In this document: one piece after another, positions 55,241 to 63,850 of the stretch
Position numbering within the stretch: position 1 is the first letter of the stretch
Layout: every line of letters starts with the position of its first letter
Assembly (NCBI RefSeq): GCF_008642355.1
Contig: NZ_CP029193.1
Location: 7,954,485 to 8,018,484 of the forward strand
Source: Streptomyces venezuelae
GTDB taxonomy: Bacteria; Actinomycetota; Actinomycetes; Streptomycetales; Streptomycetaceae
Length of the DNA: 64,000 bases
Direction of reading: 5' to 3'
Made by a program: the position numbers and the translations under genes
The notes under the pieces: generated by a model
Databases searched by the model: none
Seen by the model: only the letters and a program-made list of their open reading frames with translations
Told to the model about the DNA's origin: nothing

Positions 55241-56200
55241 GTGCCCGGCGAGCGCATCCACCGGCTGTCGCACACGCGGGAGGTGGCCGCACCCGCCTCC
55301 ACCCTCTACGCGCTGATCGCGGACCCCGAACGCTGGCCGCTCTACCTGCCGCGCAACATCTACGCCCAGCGCCTGGACTTCGACGGCGTCCACGAACGCG
55401 TGAGGGTGTGGGCACTGGCCGAGGGCCAGATCGTCTCCTGGACCGCCCACCGCACCCAGGACCCCGTGCGCCGCCAGATCACCTTCCGCCAGGACCTGCT
55501 CATGGAGCCCGCCACCTCGATGGCCGGCCGCTGGAGCGTGCAGCCGCTGGCGCCCGGCCGCTGCCGGGTGACCCTGGAACACGAGTTCACCGCCGCCCCC
55601 GACCGGCCCCAGGACGCCATCTGGCTCGCCCAGGTCACCACCGACAACACCCGCTCCACCCTGCGCAGCCTGCAGTTCCTGGCCGAACGCTGGACCCGCC
55701 TGGACGAACTGGCCCTCTCCTTCGCCGAGTCGATCCGCGTCAACGGGCCCGCCGAACTGGTCTACGGCTTCCTCTACGACGTCGCCGACTGGCCCGGCCA
55801 GCTCCCGCACGTGCGCCGGGCCGCCCTGGAAGAACCCCACCTGGGCATCCAGAAAGTCGCCCTGGAACTCACCGCCGCCGACGGCGGACCCGCCCGCAAC
55901 GTGGCCGGCATCCGCATCTGCTTCCCGCACGCCGGACGCATCGTGCACAAGGCCACCGTGCCCCGCCCGCTGCTGGCCGCGCACTGCGGCGAATGGTCCG
56001 TGCTGCCCGACGAACGCGGCGTCACAGTGGTCGCCCAGCACCACGCCCTGCTGCGCGAGGACCACATCGAACAGGTCCTGGGCGCCGGCACCACCCTGGC
56101 CGAGGCCCGCCGCCGCATCCGCGCCGACCTCGCCCGCGACAGCCGCCAGACCCTGCAACTGGCCCGCCACCACGCCGAATCCGCCATCCGCGTCCTGTGA
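55241..56200 (+). CDS. Didomain aromatase/cyclase for aromatic polyketides
   Basis: This 319-residue protein consists of two START/SRPBCC helix-grip domains (about residues 8-150 and 165-312), the layout of ActVII/GrhQ/BexL-type didomain aromatase/cyclases. Such enzymes shape the first ring of type II polyketides reduced at C-9. Visible segments are LSHTREVAAPASTLYALIAD-...-WPLYLPRNIYAQ and, in the second half, ESIRVNGPAELVYGFLYDVADWPG and LREDHIEQVLGAG. GAAAGGGGGG precedes the GTG. No type II minimal PKS lies in the window, so its partner genes must be beyond the edge or absent. Confidence 0.85.
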   Translation: MPGERIHRLSHTREVAAPASTLYALIADPERWPLYLPRNIYAQRLDFDGVHERVRVWALAEGQIVSWTAHRTQDPVRRQITFRQDLLMEPATSMAGRWSVQPLAPGRCRVTLEHEFTAAPDRPQDAIWLAQVTTDNTRSTLRSLQFLAERWTRLDELALSFAESIRVNGPAELVYGFLYDVADWPGQLPHVRRAALEEPHLGIQKVALELTAADGGPARNVAGIRICFPHAGRIVHKATVPRPLLAAHCGEWSVLPDERGVTVVAQHHALLREDHIEQVLGAGTTLAEARRRIRADLARDSRQTLQLARHHAESAIRVL

Positions 56201-57086
56201 CCCCGCCGGCCGGCCCCGCCTCCGCCGGCCCGGCTCCCACGGCAAAGCCCCTCCACCACCCGCAGCCCGCCCCGCCCCCTCCCGGGCCGCCCCCCCGCCC
56301 CGCCGGAGGAGAAGGCGGCGCGGACCCGCCCGTACGGCACACCAAGGCGACGCCCCCAGCCGCCCCCGCCCCACCCCGTGGCCGGCGCGAACCCCTGCGG
56401 ACACACCCTCCCCGAAGCCGGAGCCCGGCCCCCGGGCCCGGCACCCCGCAAGGCCCCAGCCCCGGCATGCCCCGCCCGGCACCACGGCCCCCGGATCCCG
56501 CGGCCCCCAAGACGGACCGGGCCCGCGACGCAAGGACCCCAACAGGACACCGCCGCGCGGGTGTTGCGCAGGCCCCGCCACGGGAAGCGACCCCGCCACG
56601 GGAAGCGGCGCGACCCCGGGGGCGCGGGCGCGGCAGCCGGGCCCGGAGACCGCCGCCGACCTGCCGCAGGGGAAGTGCCGGGGCTCAGCGCCTGTGCCAT
56701 GACCCTGGGTCGGATCAGCGGGCGCCGTCTGGTGCGTGCGACCGCAAGGCGCCGGAGCGTCCTGGGCGAGGCCCCCGGGGGCCCGTCAGGCCTGGGGAGG
56801 GGCTGCCTGGGCGGTTCGGCAACGCGGCACGGGCCCCTGGCCTTCCAGGCCTTGGGGGAGTGCGTGCCAGACGGCGACCACCCGGCTTCAGGGATATGAC
56901 ACAGCCTCTGGGCCGCCAGGCCTCCGGCGCGCACCCCCTGCGCACCCTGCGCGCACCCCCGGCGGCCCCCGCCCCGCCCCGGGACAGCCGCCAACTCGCC
57001 CCGAAGCAGCCGGAGATGTGGACGCCGCCGCTCCGCGCCGGGGCGGGCGCCCGCCCCGGGATCCGGTTTACACAACACCCCGGTGC

Positions 57087-57102
57087 AGTGACCTACGTCA
57101 CT
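57087..57102. promoter_or_regulatory. Palindrome AGTGAC-CTAC-GTCACT
   Basis: A perfect 6-4-6 inverted repeat lies in a patch of lower GC with CCGGTTTACACAA just upstream. It could be a regulator site or the remnant of a promoter region. It is far from any start codon (1.1 kb before rppA). Confidence 0.4.
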
Positions 57103-57500
57103 TTCGGAGTCCCTTGGTGCGGGGACGGCATCCGTGTCACTATTTCCGCACGACTTCCCTGCCCAAAGCCGGTTCTGGGGCGGTGGGTTGAGTGTCGTAT
57201 CGCTTCCCCACCGCATTTATTCGCCCGTATGCCCTGACGCCCCGCGTCGACGTACGCGGGCCCGGCGGGGATTTTCGCCCTCCTTGATTTCGGCTCCTCG
57301 GCCGGGACGAAATCCGCCCCGGAAAAGGCCGCCCGCGCCTTGGCCGGCACCGGGTCCCGGGCCCGCCGGTATCCCCTCGCTCCGGTTCAAGTCCCGCTGC
57401 CGCGCGGGCCGTCAGCTGCGGGCCGTCTCGGGGCCGGGAAACGGCCGGCGGTGGGGGAGGGGCGGCCCCCAGGGGCGGGGAGAGGGGGCTTTCCCCTACC

Positions 57501-57541
57501 GCCCGGGCATCGACGTACCTGCCCGGGGCATCGACGTACCC
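57501..57541. repeat. Two-copy 21-bp direct repeat
   Basis: GCCCGGGCATCGACGTACCT is followed immediately by GCCCGGGGCATCGACGTACC, giving a two-turn helical spacing of the word CATCGACGTACC. A related GCGTCGACGTACGCGGGCC lies near 57243. Direct repeats at 21-22 bp are compatible with SARP-type binding, but no promoter is evident. Confidence 0.5.
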
Positions 57542-57970
57542 GCTCGGGACCCGCAGCGCCCGCCCGCCACCGGACCCCGGCCGCACCGCGGCGACAAGTC
57601 CGCAGCCCCGCGCCACCCCCTCGCCCGCCAGGGCAGGACCGCGGCGCCGCGCCGTGAACCCGCACCCCAGCACCCCCGCACACCCGGCGCCCCCGCACCC
57701 CCGGCACCTCCCCGTCTCCCCACGCCCTGCCGCGCCCCCAACCCGCGCTTCGTTTCCCCCGGCCCGGCCCGCAGCCCACCGGTCATACGGTCCCCGCCCC
57801 CCCGCAAAGGGGGAGGACAGCACCCCCGCACCCTGCACCCGCTCCAAGCCCCACCCGGCCCCCGGGCCGGTCCGCCCGTGCCTCACCCGTGCCGCCTTCC
57901 CCGGCGCCCGGACCACCACCACCCCTGCCCCCGCGGGGCCCTGACCCGCAGGCCTCCACCGGTCTCGGCA

Positions 57971-58020
57971 AGCCCCAAGGAGCCCCAAGGAGCCTCAAGG
58001 AGCCCCATGGAGCCCCTGAG
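57971..58020. repeat. Five copies of a 10-bp unit AGCCCCAAGG
   Basis: Five consecutive 10-bp units (AGCCCCAAGG twice, then AGCCTCAAGG, AGCCCCATGG, AGCCCCTGAG) end about 220 bases before the rppA start. The 10-bp period matches the helix repeat, so a protein or bending function is possible, though slippage alone explains it. Confidence 0.6.
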
Positions 58021-58241
58021 GAGGCCAAAGGCCGAGGGCTCCCCCCAAGGGCCCGAGCCCGAGCCGCATGAGGGCCCGAGCCCCAAGTGGGGGCAGGCGT
58101 GGTGGTCCGGGGCCGGCGAAGGCGGCGCGGCAGACGCCGTCACAGCAGCTGCCCTCGCCGCCGCCCGCCGGGCGGCACCGGGAGTGCGCGAAAGCTTCCT
58201 CACGTGCAGAAGGCAGACTCTAGAGAAAGTGGATTCCCGAT

Positions 58242-59309
58242 ATGCCTAGGCTATGCAAGCCGTCAGTGCGTGTGCCGGAATACGTCATCACAGCGGAAGA
58301 GACGCTTCAATTCGCCGAGAGGGTCCACGCCGGAAAGCCGCAACTGCCTCTGGCGCTGCGGCTGATCCGCAACACGGGGGTGCTGAAGCGGCATATCGTG
58401 CAGCCCATCGAGCAGACCCTGGCACACCCCGGCCTGACCGAGCGCAACCGCATCTATGAGGCGGAGTCCAAAAAGCGCACCCCCGAGGTCGTCGAGGAGG
58501 CCCTGGCCAACGCCCAGGTCAACGCCCGGGACATTGACGCGATCATCTACGTGTCGTGCACCGGGTTCCTCATGCCCTCGCTGACCGCCTGGCTCATCAA
58601 CACGATGGGCTTTCGCTCCGACACCCGCCAGATCCCCATCGCCCAGCTGGGCTGCGCGGCCGGCGGCGCCGCCATCAACCGGGCCCACGACTTCTGCGTG
58701 GCCCACCCCGGCAGCAACGTCCTGATCGTCTCCTGCGAGCTGTGCTCGCTGTGCTACCAGCCCGACATGGACGACATCGGCTCGCTGCTCTCCGACGGCC
58801 TGTTCGGCGACGCGGTCGCCGCCGCCGTGGTGCGCGGCACCGGCGGCACCGGCATCGAGCTGGAGCGCAACTCCTCCTACCTCATCCCCCACACCGAGGA
58901 CTGGATCTCCTACTCGGTGCGCGACACCGGCTTCCACTTCCAGCTGGACCGCCGGGTGCCCGGCACGATGGAACCGCTCGCCCCGGTGCTGCGCGAGTTC
59001 GCCGCCGGCCACCAGTGGGACGCCTCCAACCTCGACTTCTACATCGTGCACGCCGGCGGCCCGCGGATCCTCAACGACCTGGCCAAGTTCCTGGACGTGG
59101 ACCGCAAGGTGTTCCGCCACAGCTGGTCGACGCTGACCGAGTACGGCAACATCGCCAGCGCGGTCGTCCTGGACGCGGCCCTGCGCCTGTTCGAAGAGGA
59201 CACCCCGATGCCCGACGCCACCGGCCTGATCGCCGGCTTCGGCCCCGGCATCACCGCCGAGATGGCCCTGGGCCGCTGGAACAGCGACACCCCGCCCGCC
59301 GCCGGCTGA
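58242..59309 (+). CDS. rppA: Type III PKS, 1,3,6,8-tetrahydroxynaphthalene synthase
   Basis: This 355-residue chalcone-synthase-like enzyme should condense five malonyl-CoA to THN. The catalytic triad falls at the positions known from Streptomyces coelicolor THN synthase: Cys138 (QLGCAAGG), His270 (YIVHAGGP) and Asn303 (EYGNIAS). The THN-synthase-specific Cys106 (YVSCTGF) is also present. The ATG follows AGAAAGTGGA. It leads an apparent operon with the cupin, aminotransferase and methyltransferase. Confidence 0.95.
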   Translation: MPRLCKPSVRVPEYVITAEETLQFAERVHAGKPQLPLALRLIRNTGVLKRHIVQPIEQTLAHPGLTERNRIYEAESKKRTPEVVEEALANAQVNARDIDAIIYVSCTGFLMPSLTAWLINTMGFRSDTRQIPIAQLGCAAGGAAINRAHDFCVAHPGSNVLIVSCELCSLCYQPDMDDIGSLLSDGLFGDAVAAAVVRGTGGTGIELERNSSYLIPHTEDWISYSVRDTGFHFQLDRRVPGTMEPLAPVLREFAAGHQWDASNLDFYIVHAGGPRILNDLAKFLDVDRKVFRHSWSTLTEYGNIASAVVLDAALRLFEEDTPMPDATGLIAGFGPGITAEMALGRWNSDTPPAAG

Positions 59310-59402
59310 CCCGCCCCCGCCCCGCCCCGCCCCGCCTCGCCCAGGCGCAGCAGGGCCGCGCGCCGCGCGAGATGTCCGCGACAACCGAAGGAAAACCATC
59401 AC

Positions 59403-59966
59403 ATGACTGCCAGCCTGATCGTCCCGCCCGGTGGGGGACGCACGCTGAAGACCCCGGCGCAGGAGGTGACCTTCAAGGCCACCCAGGCGCAGGGCTCCGC
59501 CGTCTCCATCTTCGAGGTGATCGTCCCGCCCGGCTTCGACGTCGGCGCCCACGTCCACCACGAGTCCCAGGAGTTCTTCTACGTCCTTGAGGGCGAGCTG
59601 GACCTGATGTGCTTCGAGCCCACCCGGCGCACCCGCGACACCTGGCACCACTGGCGCTCCGCCAGCGGCGAACGCGTCATCCGCGCCGCCGAGGGCGGCT
59701 GCATGTTCGTGCCGACCGGCACCCCGCACGCCTTCCGCAACGCCACCGACAAACCGGTCAAGATGCTCTTCCAGAGCTTCCCCTCGCCCGACCACGAGCA
59801 GTACTTCGAGGAGATCGCGGAGATCTGGGCACGCGGCACCACCGTCGACCCGGCCGCGGTGGAGGAGATGCGCAAGCGCTACGACGTCGAGGAACTCACC
59901 CCCCTGCGCTACCAGCCCCCCACCGCCACCGCTACCGCTGCGGCACCGCAGCCGCAGGGGACGTGA
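59403..59966 (+). CDS. MomA-like cupin, quinone-forming monooxygenase
   Basis: This 187-residue single-domain cupin has motif 1 HVHHESQEFFYVLEGELDL (His50, His52, His53, Glu57 region) and motif 2 GTPHAFRN. In several Streptomyces a cupin next to rppA (MomA) oxidises THN to the naphthoquinone flaviolin, and position and size here fit that role. The C-terminus is an Ala/Thr/Pro tail. The next start lies 6 bases after the stop, or overlaps it if a GTG is used. Confidence 0.85.
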   Translation: MTASLIVPPGGGRTLKTPAQEVTFKATQAQGSAVSIFEVIVPPGFDVGAHVHHESQEFFYVLEGELDLMCFEPTRRTRDTWHHWRSASGERVIRAAEGGCMFVPTGTPHAFRNATDKPVKMLFQSFPSPDHEQYFEEIAEIWARGTTVDPAAVEEMRKRYDVEELTPLRYQPPTATATAAAPQPQGT

Positions 59967-59971
59967 CCGCC

Positions 59972-61189
59972 ATGACCACCACCACACCCGCCACACCCGC
60001 CACACCAGCCTCTGCCGCCTCTGCTTCCGCCGCGGCGGCTGCCGCCGTGCCGCTGGTGCACGCCAGCCTGGGCGAGCAGGAACTGGCCGCCGTCGCCGAG
60101 GTGTTCGCCTCCGGCTGGCCCGCCGGCCAGGGCCCGCGCGGCAAGGCCCTGGAGGCCCAGCTCGCCCAGCGCTACGCCATGGACGCGGTCGCCCTGAGCA
60201 ACTGCGGCGCCGCCCTGCACGTGGCGCTGCTCGCCCTGGGCGTGCAGCGCGGCGACGAAGTCATCGTCGCCGACTACACCTTCCCCGCCCCCGCCCACGC
60301 GGTGCGCTACCTGGACGCGGTGCCCGTCTTCGCCGACGTACGCCCCGACACCCACACCGTGGACGTCCAGGCCGTCGCCGACCTGATCACCGAACGCACC
60401 ACCGGCATCATCGCGGTCGACACCGTCGGGCTGCCCGCCGACTACCGCGAACTGCAGGCCCTGGCCGACCGGCACGGCCTGTTCCTCATCGAGGACGCCG
60501 CCTGCGCGGTCGGCGCCACCTACCAGGGACGCCAGGCCGGCGCCCTGGCACCGGTGTCCTGCCTGTCCTTCCACGGCCGCAAGGGCGCCACCAGCGGCGA
60601 GGGCGGCGCGCTGCTGGCCGCCGACCCCGCCATCGCCGCCGACGCCCGGCTGCGCTCCTCCTTCGGCATCGGCAGCATCTTCGACCAGTCGAAGATCGTC
60701 GGCCTGCCCATCCCGGAGTTCACCGAGGTCGGCTACAACTTCAAACTCTCCGACATCGCCGCCGCCATCCTGCAGGTCCAGATCGGGCGGATCGACGAAC
60801 TCCTCGCCCGCCGCACCCAGGTCGCCGCCGCCTACGGCGAACTCCTGGCCGACGAGGAACTGGTGACGCTGCCTCAGGTGCCCGCCGACCGCACCCACGC
60901 CTGGCAGTCCTACCTCATCGCCCTGGACGCGCGGGTGGACCGGGCCGCCCTCGCCGCCGACCTGCGCGGCCAGGGCATCGGCTGCGGCCACGGCACCTGG
61001 GCCAGCCACCTGCAGCCCGTCTTCGCCGCCCGCCAGGCCTGCCCCGTCTCGGCCGACCTGTTCGCCCGCCACCTGGCCATCCCCATGCACGCCGAACTCA
61101 GTGCCGACCAGATCGAACGCGTCGTGACGGTGCTGCGCACCGCCCTTCGCACCCACGCGGCCCCCGCGGGCCGGGGAGGAACCGCATGA
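59972..61189 (+). CDS. DegT/DnrJ/EryC1-family aminotransferase of the THN operon
   Basis: This 405-residue PLP enzyme has an Ala/Thr low-complexity start, ALSNCGAALHVALLALG, FLIEDAACAVGATYQG with the PLP-stacking Asp, and SFHGRKGATSGEGG with Lys204 as Schiff-base lysine. GYNFKLSDIAAAI closes the core. It is unusual for such enzymes to follow rppA and a cupin. In naphthoquinone meroterpenoid clusters this combination introduces the amino group of 8-aminoflaviolin, and I infer the same here. The gene overlaps the methyltransferase start by 4 bases. Confidence 0.85.
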   Translation: MTTTTPATPATPASAASASAAAAAAVPLVHASLGEQELAAVAEVFASGWPAGQGPRGKALEAQLAQRYAMDAVALSNCGAALHVALLALGVQRGDEVIVADYTFPAPAHAVRYLDAVPVFADVRPDTHTVDVQAVADLITERTTGIIAVDTVGLPADYRELQALADRHGLFLIEDAACAVGATYQGRQAGALAPVSCLSFHGRKGATSGEGGALLAADPAIAADARLRSSFGIGSIFDQSKIVGLPIPEFTEVGYNFKLSDIAAAILQVQIGRIDELLARRTQVAAAYGELLADEELVTLPQVPADRTHAWQSYLIALDARVDRAALAADLRGQGIGCGHGTWASHLQPVFAARQACPVSADLFARHLAIPMHAELSADQIERVVTVLRTALRTHAAPAGRGGTA

Positions 61190-62256
61190 GCGAGCACCAG
61201 CCCACCACGACCACCCCGCCCACCACCCGGCCCACCGGCTCCGGCCCGGACGCAGGCCCCGGCTCCGGCCCGGATGCCGGGCCGGACACCATCCTGCGGC
61301 TCATCAACGGCTACTGGTCCACCGGCATCCTGGGCGCCGCCGCCGAACACCGGCTGTTCACCCACCTCGAGGACGGCGCCCACGACGCCGCCCAGCTGGC
61401 CGCCCGCGCGCAGATCTCCGAACGCGGCGCCCAGACCCTGCTGGACGGCCTGGTCAGCATCGGCCTGCTCACCCTCGAACACGGCCGCTACCGCAACACC
61501 CCGGCCGCCTCCGCCTACCTGGTCGCCGGCCGGCCCGCCGACCTGTCCGCGATGGCCCGCCTCAAACTCACCCACATGGGCAAGCTGGCCGCCCTGCCCG
61601 AGGTGGTCCGCGCCGGCGGCCCGGTCAGCGACCCCACCACCGAAGTCGCCGACAACCCCCACTGGGGCCAGGTCGTGCCGGCCATCGCCGCCCAGTCGGT
61701 GCCCGCCGCCGCCATCGCCGCCGACGTGCTGGGCCTGTCCGAGGCCGGAGCGCTGTCCATCCTGGACGTCGGCGGCGGCTCGGGCATCTACTCCGCCACC
61801 TGGCTCAAGGCCAACCCCGCCGCCCGCGCCACCCAGCTGGACTGGGAACCCATCAACGCCATCGCCCGCCAACTCCTCGCCGAACGCGGCGTCGCCGACC
61901 GCTTCACCTGCATCGACGGCGACTTCCACACCACCGACTTCGGCACCGGCACCTACGACGTGGCGCTGTACTCCCACATCGCCCACCAGGAAGGCCCCGA
62001 GGACAACATCGCGGTCTTCACCCGCCTCAAGGACGCACTCAAGCCCGGCGGCGCCCTGGTGGTCTGCGACTACGTCGTCGACGACGACCGCTCCGGACCG
62101 CCCTTCCCGCTGCTGTTCGCCTCCGAGATGCTCCTCAAATCCCAGCAGGGCGGCACCTGGCGGCGCGCCGACTACCACGCCTGGCTCACCAAGGCCGGCT
62201 TCAGCGACATCACCTTCCACTCCGCCCCGCCCGCCACCCTGGTCATCGCCCGCTAA
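61186..62256 (+). CDS. O-methyltransferase-type SAM enzyme of the THN operon
   Basis: This 356-residue protein has an N-terminal dimerisation winged helix (about residues 35-115: ILRLINGYWSTGILGAAAEH; GAQTLLDGLVSIGLL). A C-terminal SAM domain follows with motif I ILDVGGGSGIY near residue 195, YDVALYSHIAHQEG and LKPGGALVVCDYVVDDD. The sequence has His in place of the usual HDW active-site word, so it may act as a C- or N-methyltransferase rather than a classical O-methyltransferase. The first ~30 residues are repetitive (GPDAGPGSGPDAGP). Start overlaps the aminotransferase stop. Confidence 0.85.
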   Translation: MSEHQPTTTTPPTTRPTGSGPDAGPGSGPDAGPDTILRLINGYWSTGILGAAAEHRLFTHLEDGAHDAAQLAARAQISERGAQTLLDGLVSIGLLTLEHGRYRNTPAASAYLVAGRPADLSAMARLKLTHMGKLAALPEVVRAGGPVSDPTTEVADNPHWGQVVPAIAAQSVPAAAIAADVLGLSEAGALSILDVGGGSGIYSATWLKANPAARATQLDWEPINAIARQLLAERGVADRFTCIDGDFHTTDFGTGTYDVALYSHIAHQEGPEDNIAVFTRLKDALKPGGALVVCDYVVDDDRSGPPFPLLFASEMLLKSQQGGTWRRADYHAWLTKAGFSDITFHSAPPATLVIAR

Positions 62257-62320
62257 CACCACCGGCGACGCCCGGCATTCAGCACCCGGCATTCAGCACT
62301 CAGAACACGAGGAAACAGCT

Positions 62321-62934
62321 GTGGACCCTGTGAACGTGTCCCGTCATCTACTACAGCGCGACCGGCACCGTGCACGCCCTGGCTCAGGCCGTGGCCGAGG
62401 GTGCGGAGAAGGCGGGCGCCACCGTGCGGGCTGCGCAAGGTCGCCGAGACCGCCCCCGACGCGGCGATCAGCGCCAACCCCGCCTGGGTGGAGCACCGGG
62501 CGGCCACCGCCGATGTCGCCGAGGCCACCCACGACGATCTCGCCTGGGCGGACGCGGTCCTGTTCGGCACCCCCAGCCGGTTCGGCAACCCCGCCAGCCA
62601 GCTGCGCGCCTTCATCGACACCACCGGCCCGCTGTGGTTCGCGGGCAAGATCGCGGGCAAGGTGTTCTCCGCGTTCACCGCCAGCAAACACGCCCACGGC
62701 GGGCAGGAGTCGACGATCCTGGCGCTGTCGAACACCTTCTACCACTGGGGCGGCATCATCGTGCCCCCCGGCTACACCGACCCCATCCAGTTCCAGTCCG
62801 GCAACCCCTACGGCACCTCACACGTCGCGAACGACGGGGCGCCGGGCGAGGTCGCCCTGCAGGCCGCCCGCCACCAGGCACGCCGCGTGGTGGACACCAC
62901 CGCCGCGCTCAAGGCCGGCCGCGCCGCCGCCTGA
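62321..62934 (+). pseudogene. WrbA-like NAD(P)H:quinone oxidoreductase with two frame breaks
   Basis: The flavodoxin-like protein is readable only across frames: VIYYSATGTVHALAQAVAEG after about 62346 in one frame, then LRKVAETAPDAAIS...FGTPSRFGNPASQLRAFID...GTSHVAN from about 62431 in another. The likely original start, GTG 62321 after GAGGAAACAGCT, is in a third frame. Both breaks coincide with G/C homopolymers (CCC at 62340-62342 and GGG at 62428-62430), so each needs one base removed. It is either a decayed gene or two sequencing errors in an otherwise intact gene. It would reduce the quinone product with NAD(P)H. Confidence 0.8.
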
Positions 62935-62970
62935 CCCGCCCCCGCCCTGCCCGGGGGCGGGGGTGGGTGA

Positions 62971-63023
62971 ACCGGCCGGGCCCGCACGGGCTTCGGTCAC
63001 AACCGTGCGGGCCCCCGGCCGGT
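62971..63023 (+). terminator. Terminator after the THN operon
   Basis: Long complementary arms (ACCGGCCGGG with CCCGCACGG on the left, CCGTGCGGG with CCGGCCGGT on the right) flank a 13-base loop, with one small internal asymmetry. It lies 37 bases after the quinone-reductase stop and is preceded by a second GC hairpin. It marks the operon end. Confidence 0.75.
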
Positions 63024-63229
63024 GGCCGGTGGGCGGGGCCGGGGGCGCGGCCGGTCGGCAGACCCGGCCCGAGGGGGCGCCCCCGGCGCCCCCGGTGCGG
63101 CCCGGGGCAGCGACCGCCCGGCCCGGCACGGCCCGGCCCGACGGCGTCCGCCTCGTCCGCCTCACCCTCCGACGACACAGCCCGCGCAATGTGAGCCCGG
63201 CCCGGAAAAAAAAAGCCCCTCCGCCCACT

Positions 63230-63354
63230 GCCCCGGAGGACATCCGCCGCACCGGCACATGCCTCCGGGGGTATCCGCTGCACCGGCACATGCCTCCGGG
63301 GGCATCCGCTGCACCGGCGCATGCCTCCGGGGGGATCCGCTGCACCGGCGCGGC
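63230..63354. repeat. 31-bp tandem repeat, about four copies
   Basis: The unit, beginning GCCTCCGGGGG and ending GCACCGGCGCAT, repeats with starts at 63261, 63292 and 63323 and a degenerate earlier copy. The 31-bp period is not a multiple of three, so it does not reflect a coding repeat. Confidence 0.8.
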
Positions 63355-63552
63355 CGGACCGCCGCACACCCCGGCCCCCGCCCGGCCACCCACCGGCGGG
63401 GGCGCCCGCCCCGCGCTGCAGCCGCCCACCCTCGCCGCCCCGGCCCGGCCAACCACCCGCTCGCTGAGCGGAGTTGGCCCCGCCGGTGTGGCCGACCTGC
63501 TGCACCGCCGGAGCCCGCCTCGCCGCTGTAGCAGTGGGTGCGCCGCACCGCC

Positions 63553-63850
63553 GGGGCTCGCCGGTCGCGCTGCCGTGGCGGGCCGGTGTGCTGCTGGGGG
63601 CTCGTCGGTCGCGCTGCCGTGGCGGGCTGTTGCGCCGCTGGGGCTCGTCGGTCGCGCTGCCGTGGCGGGCTGTTGCGCCGCTGGGGGGCTCATCGGTCCT
63701 GGCGCGGTGGGGCCCCCGTTGTGCCGCCGGGGCTCATCGGCCGCGCCGCTCGGCTGGGTCCGGTGTGCTGCTGGGGCTGTCGGGCGCGGTGCTGCGGCGG
63801 ACCGTTGTGCCGCTGGGGGCTCACCGGTCACGGGCGCTGTGGCGGGTCTC
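63553..63850. repeat. 43-45-bp tandem repeat
   Basis: Units starting GGGGCTCGTCGGTCGCGCTG begin at about 63553, 63597, 63640 and 63685. The first three are nearly identical; later copies (GGGGCTCATCGGCC..., GGGGCTCACCGGTC...) are diverged. The near-identity of the left copies indicates recent expansion. Confidence 0.8.

Larger units (their letters stand above)
56201..58241. other. Two-kilobase gap with several small repeats before rppA
   Basis: No gene is supported in this C-rich stretch. Notable elements are a duplicated CCACGGGAAGCG near 56578-56605 and a palindrome AGTGAC-CTAC-GTCACT at 57087-57102 in a lower-GC patch. A two-copy 21-bp repeat at 57501-57541 and five copies of a 10-bp AGCCCCAAGG unit at 57971-58020 are also present. 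The rppA promoter should lie in the last 100 bases, where the sequence becomes AT-richer. Confidence 0.5.

Noticed and set aside
63230..63354. Possible CRISPR array
   Set aside because: Repeats are contiguous 31-bp units without unique spacers, and no cas genes lie in the window.
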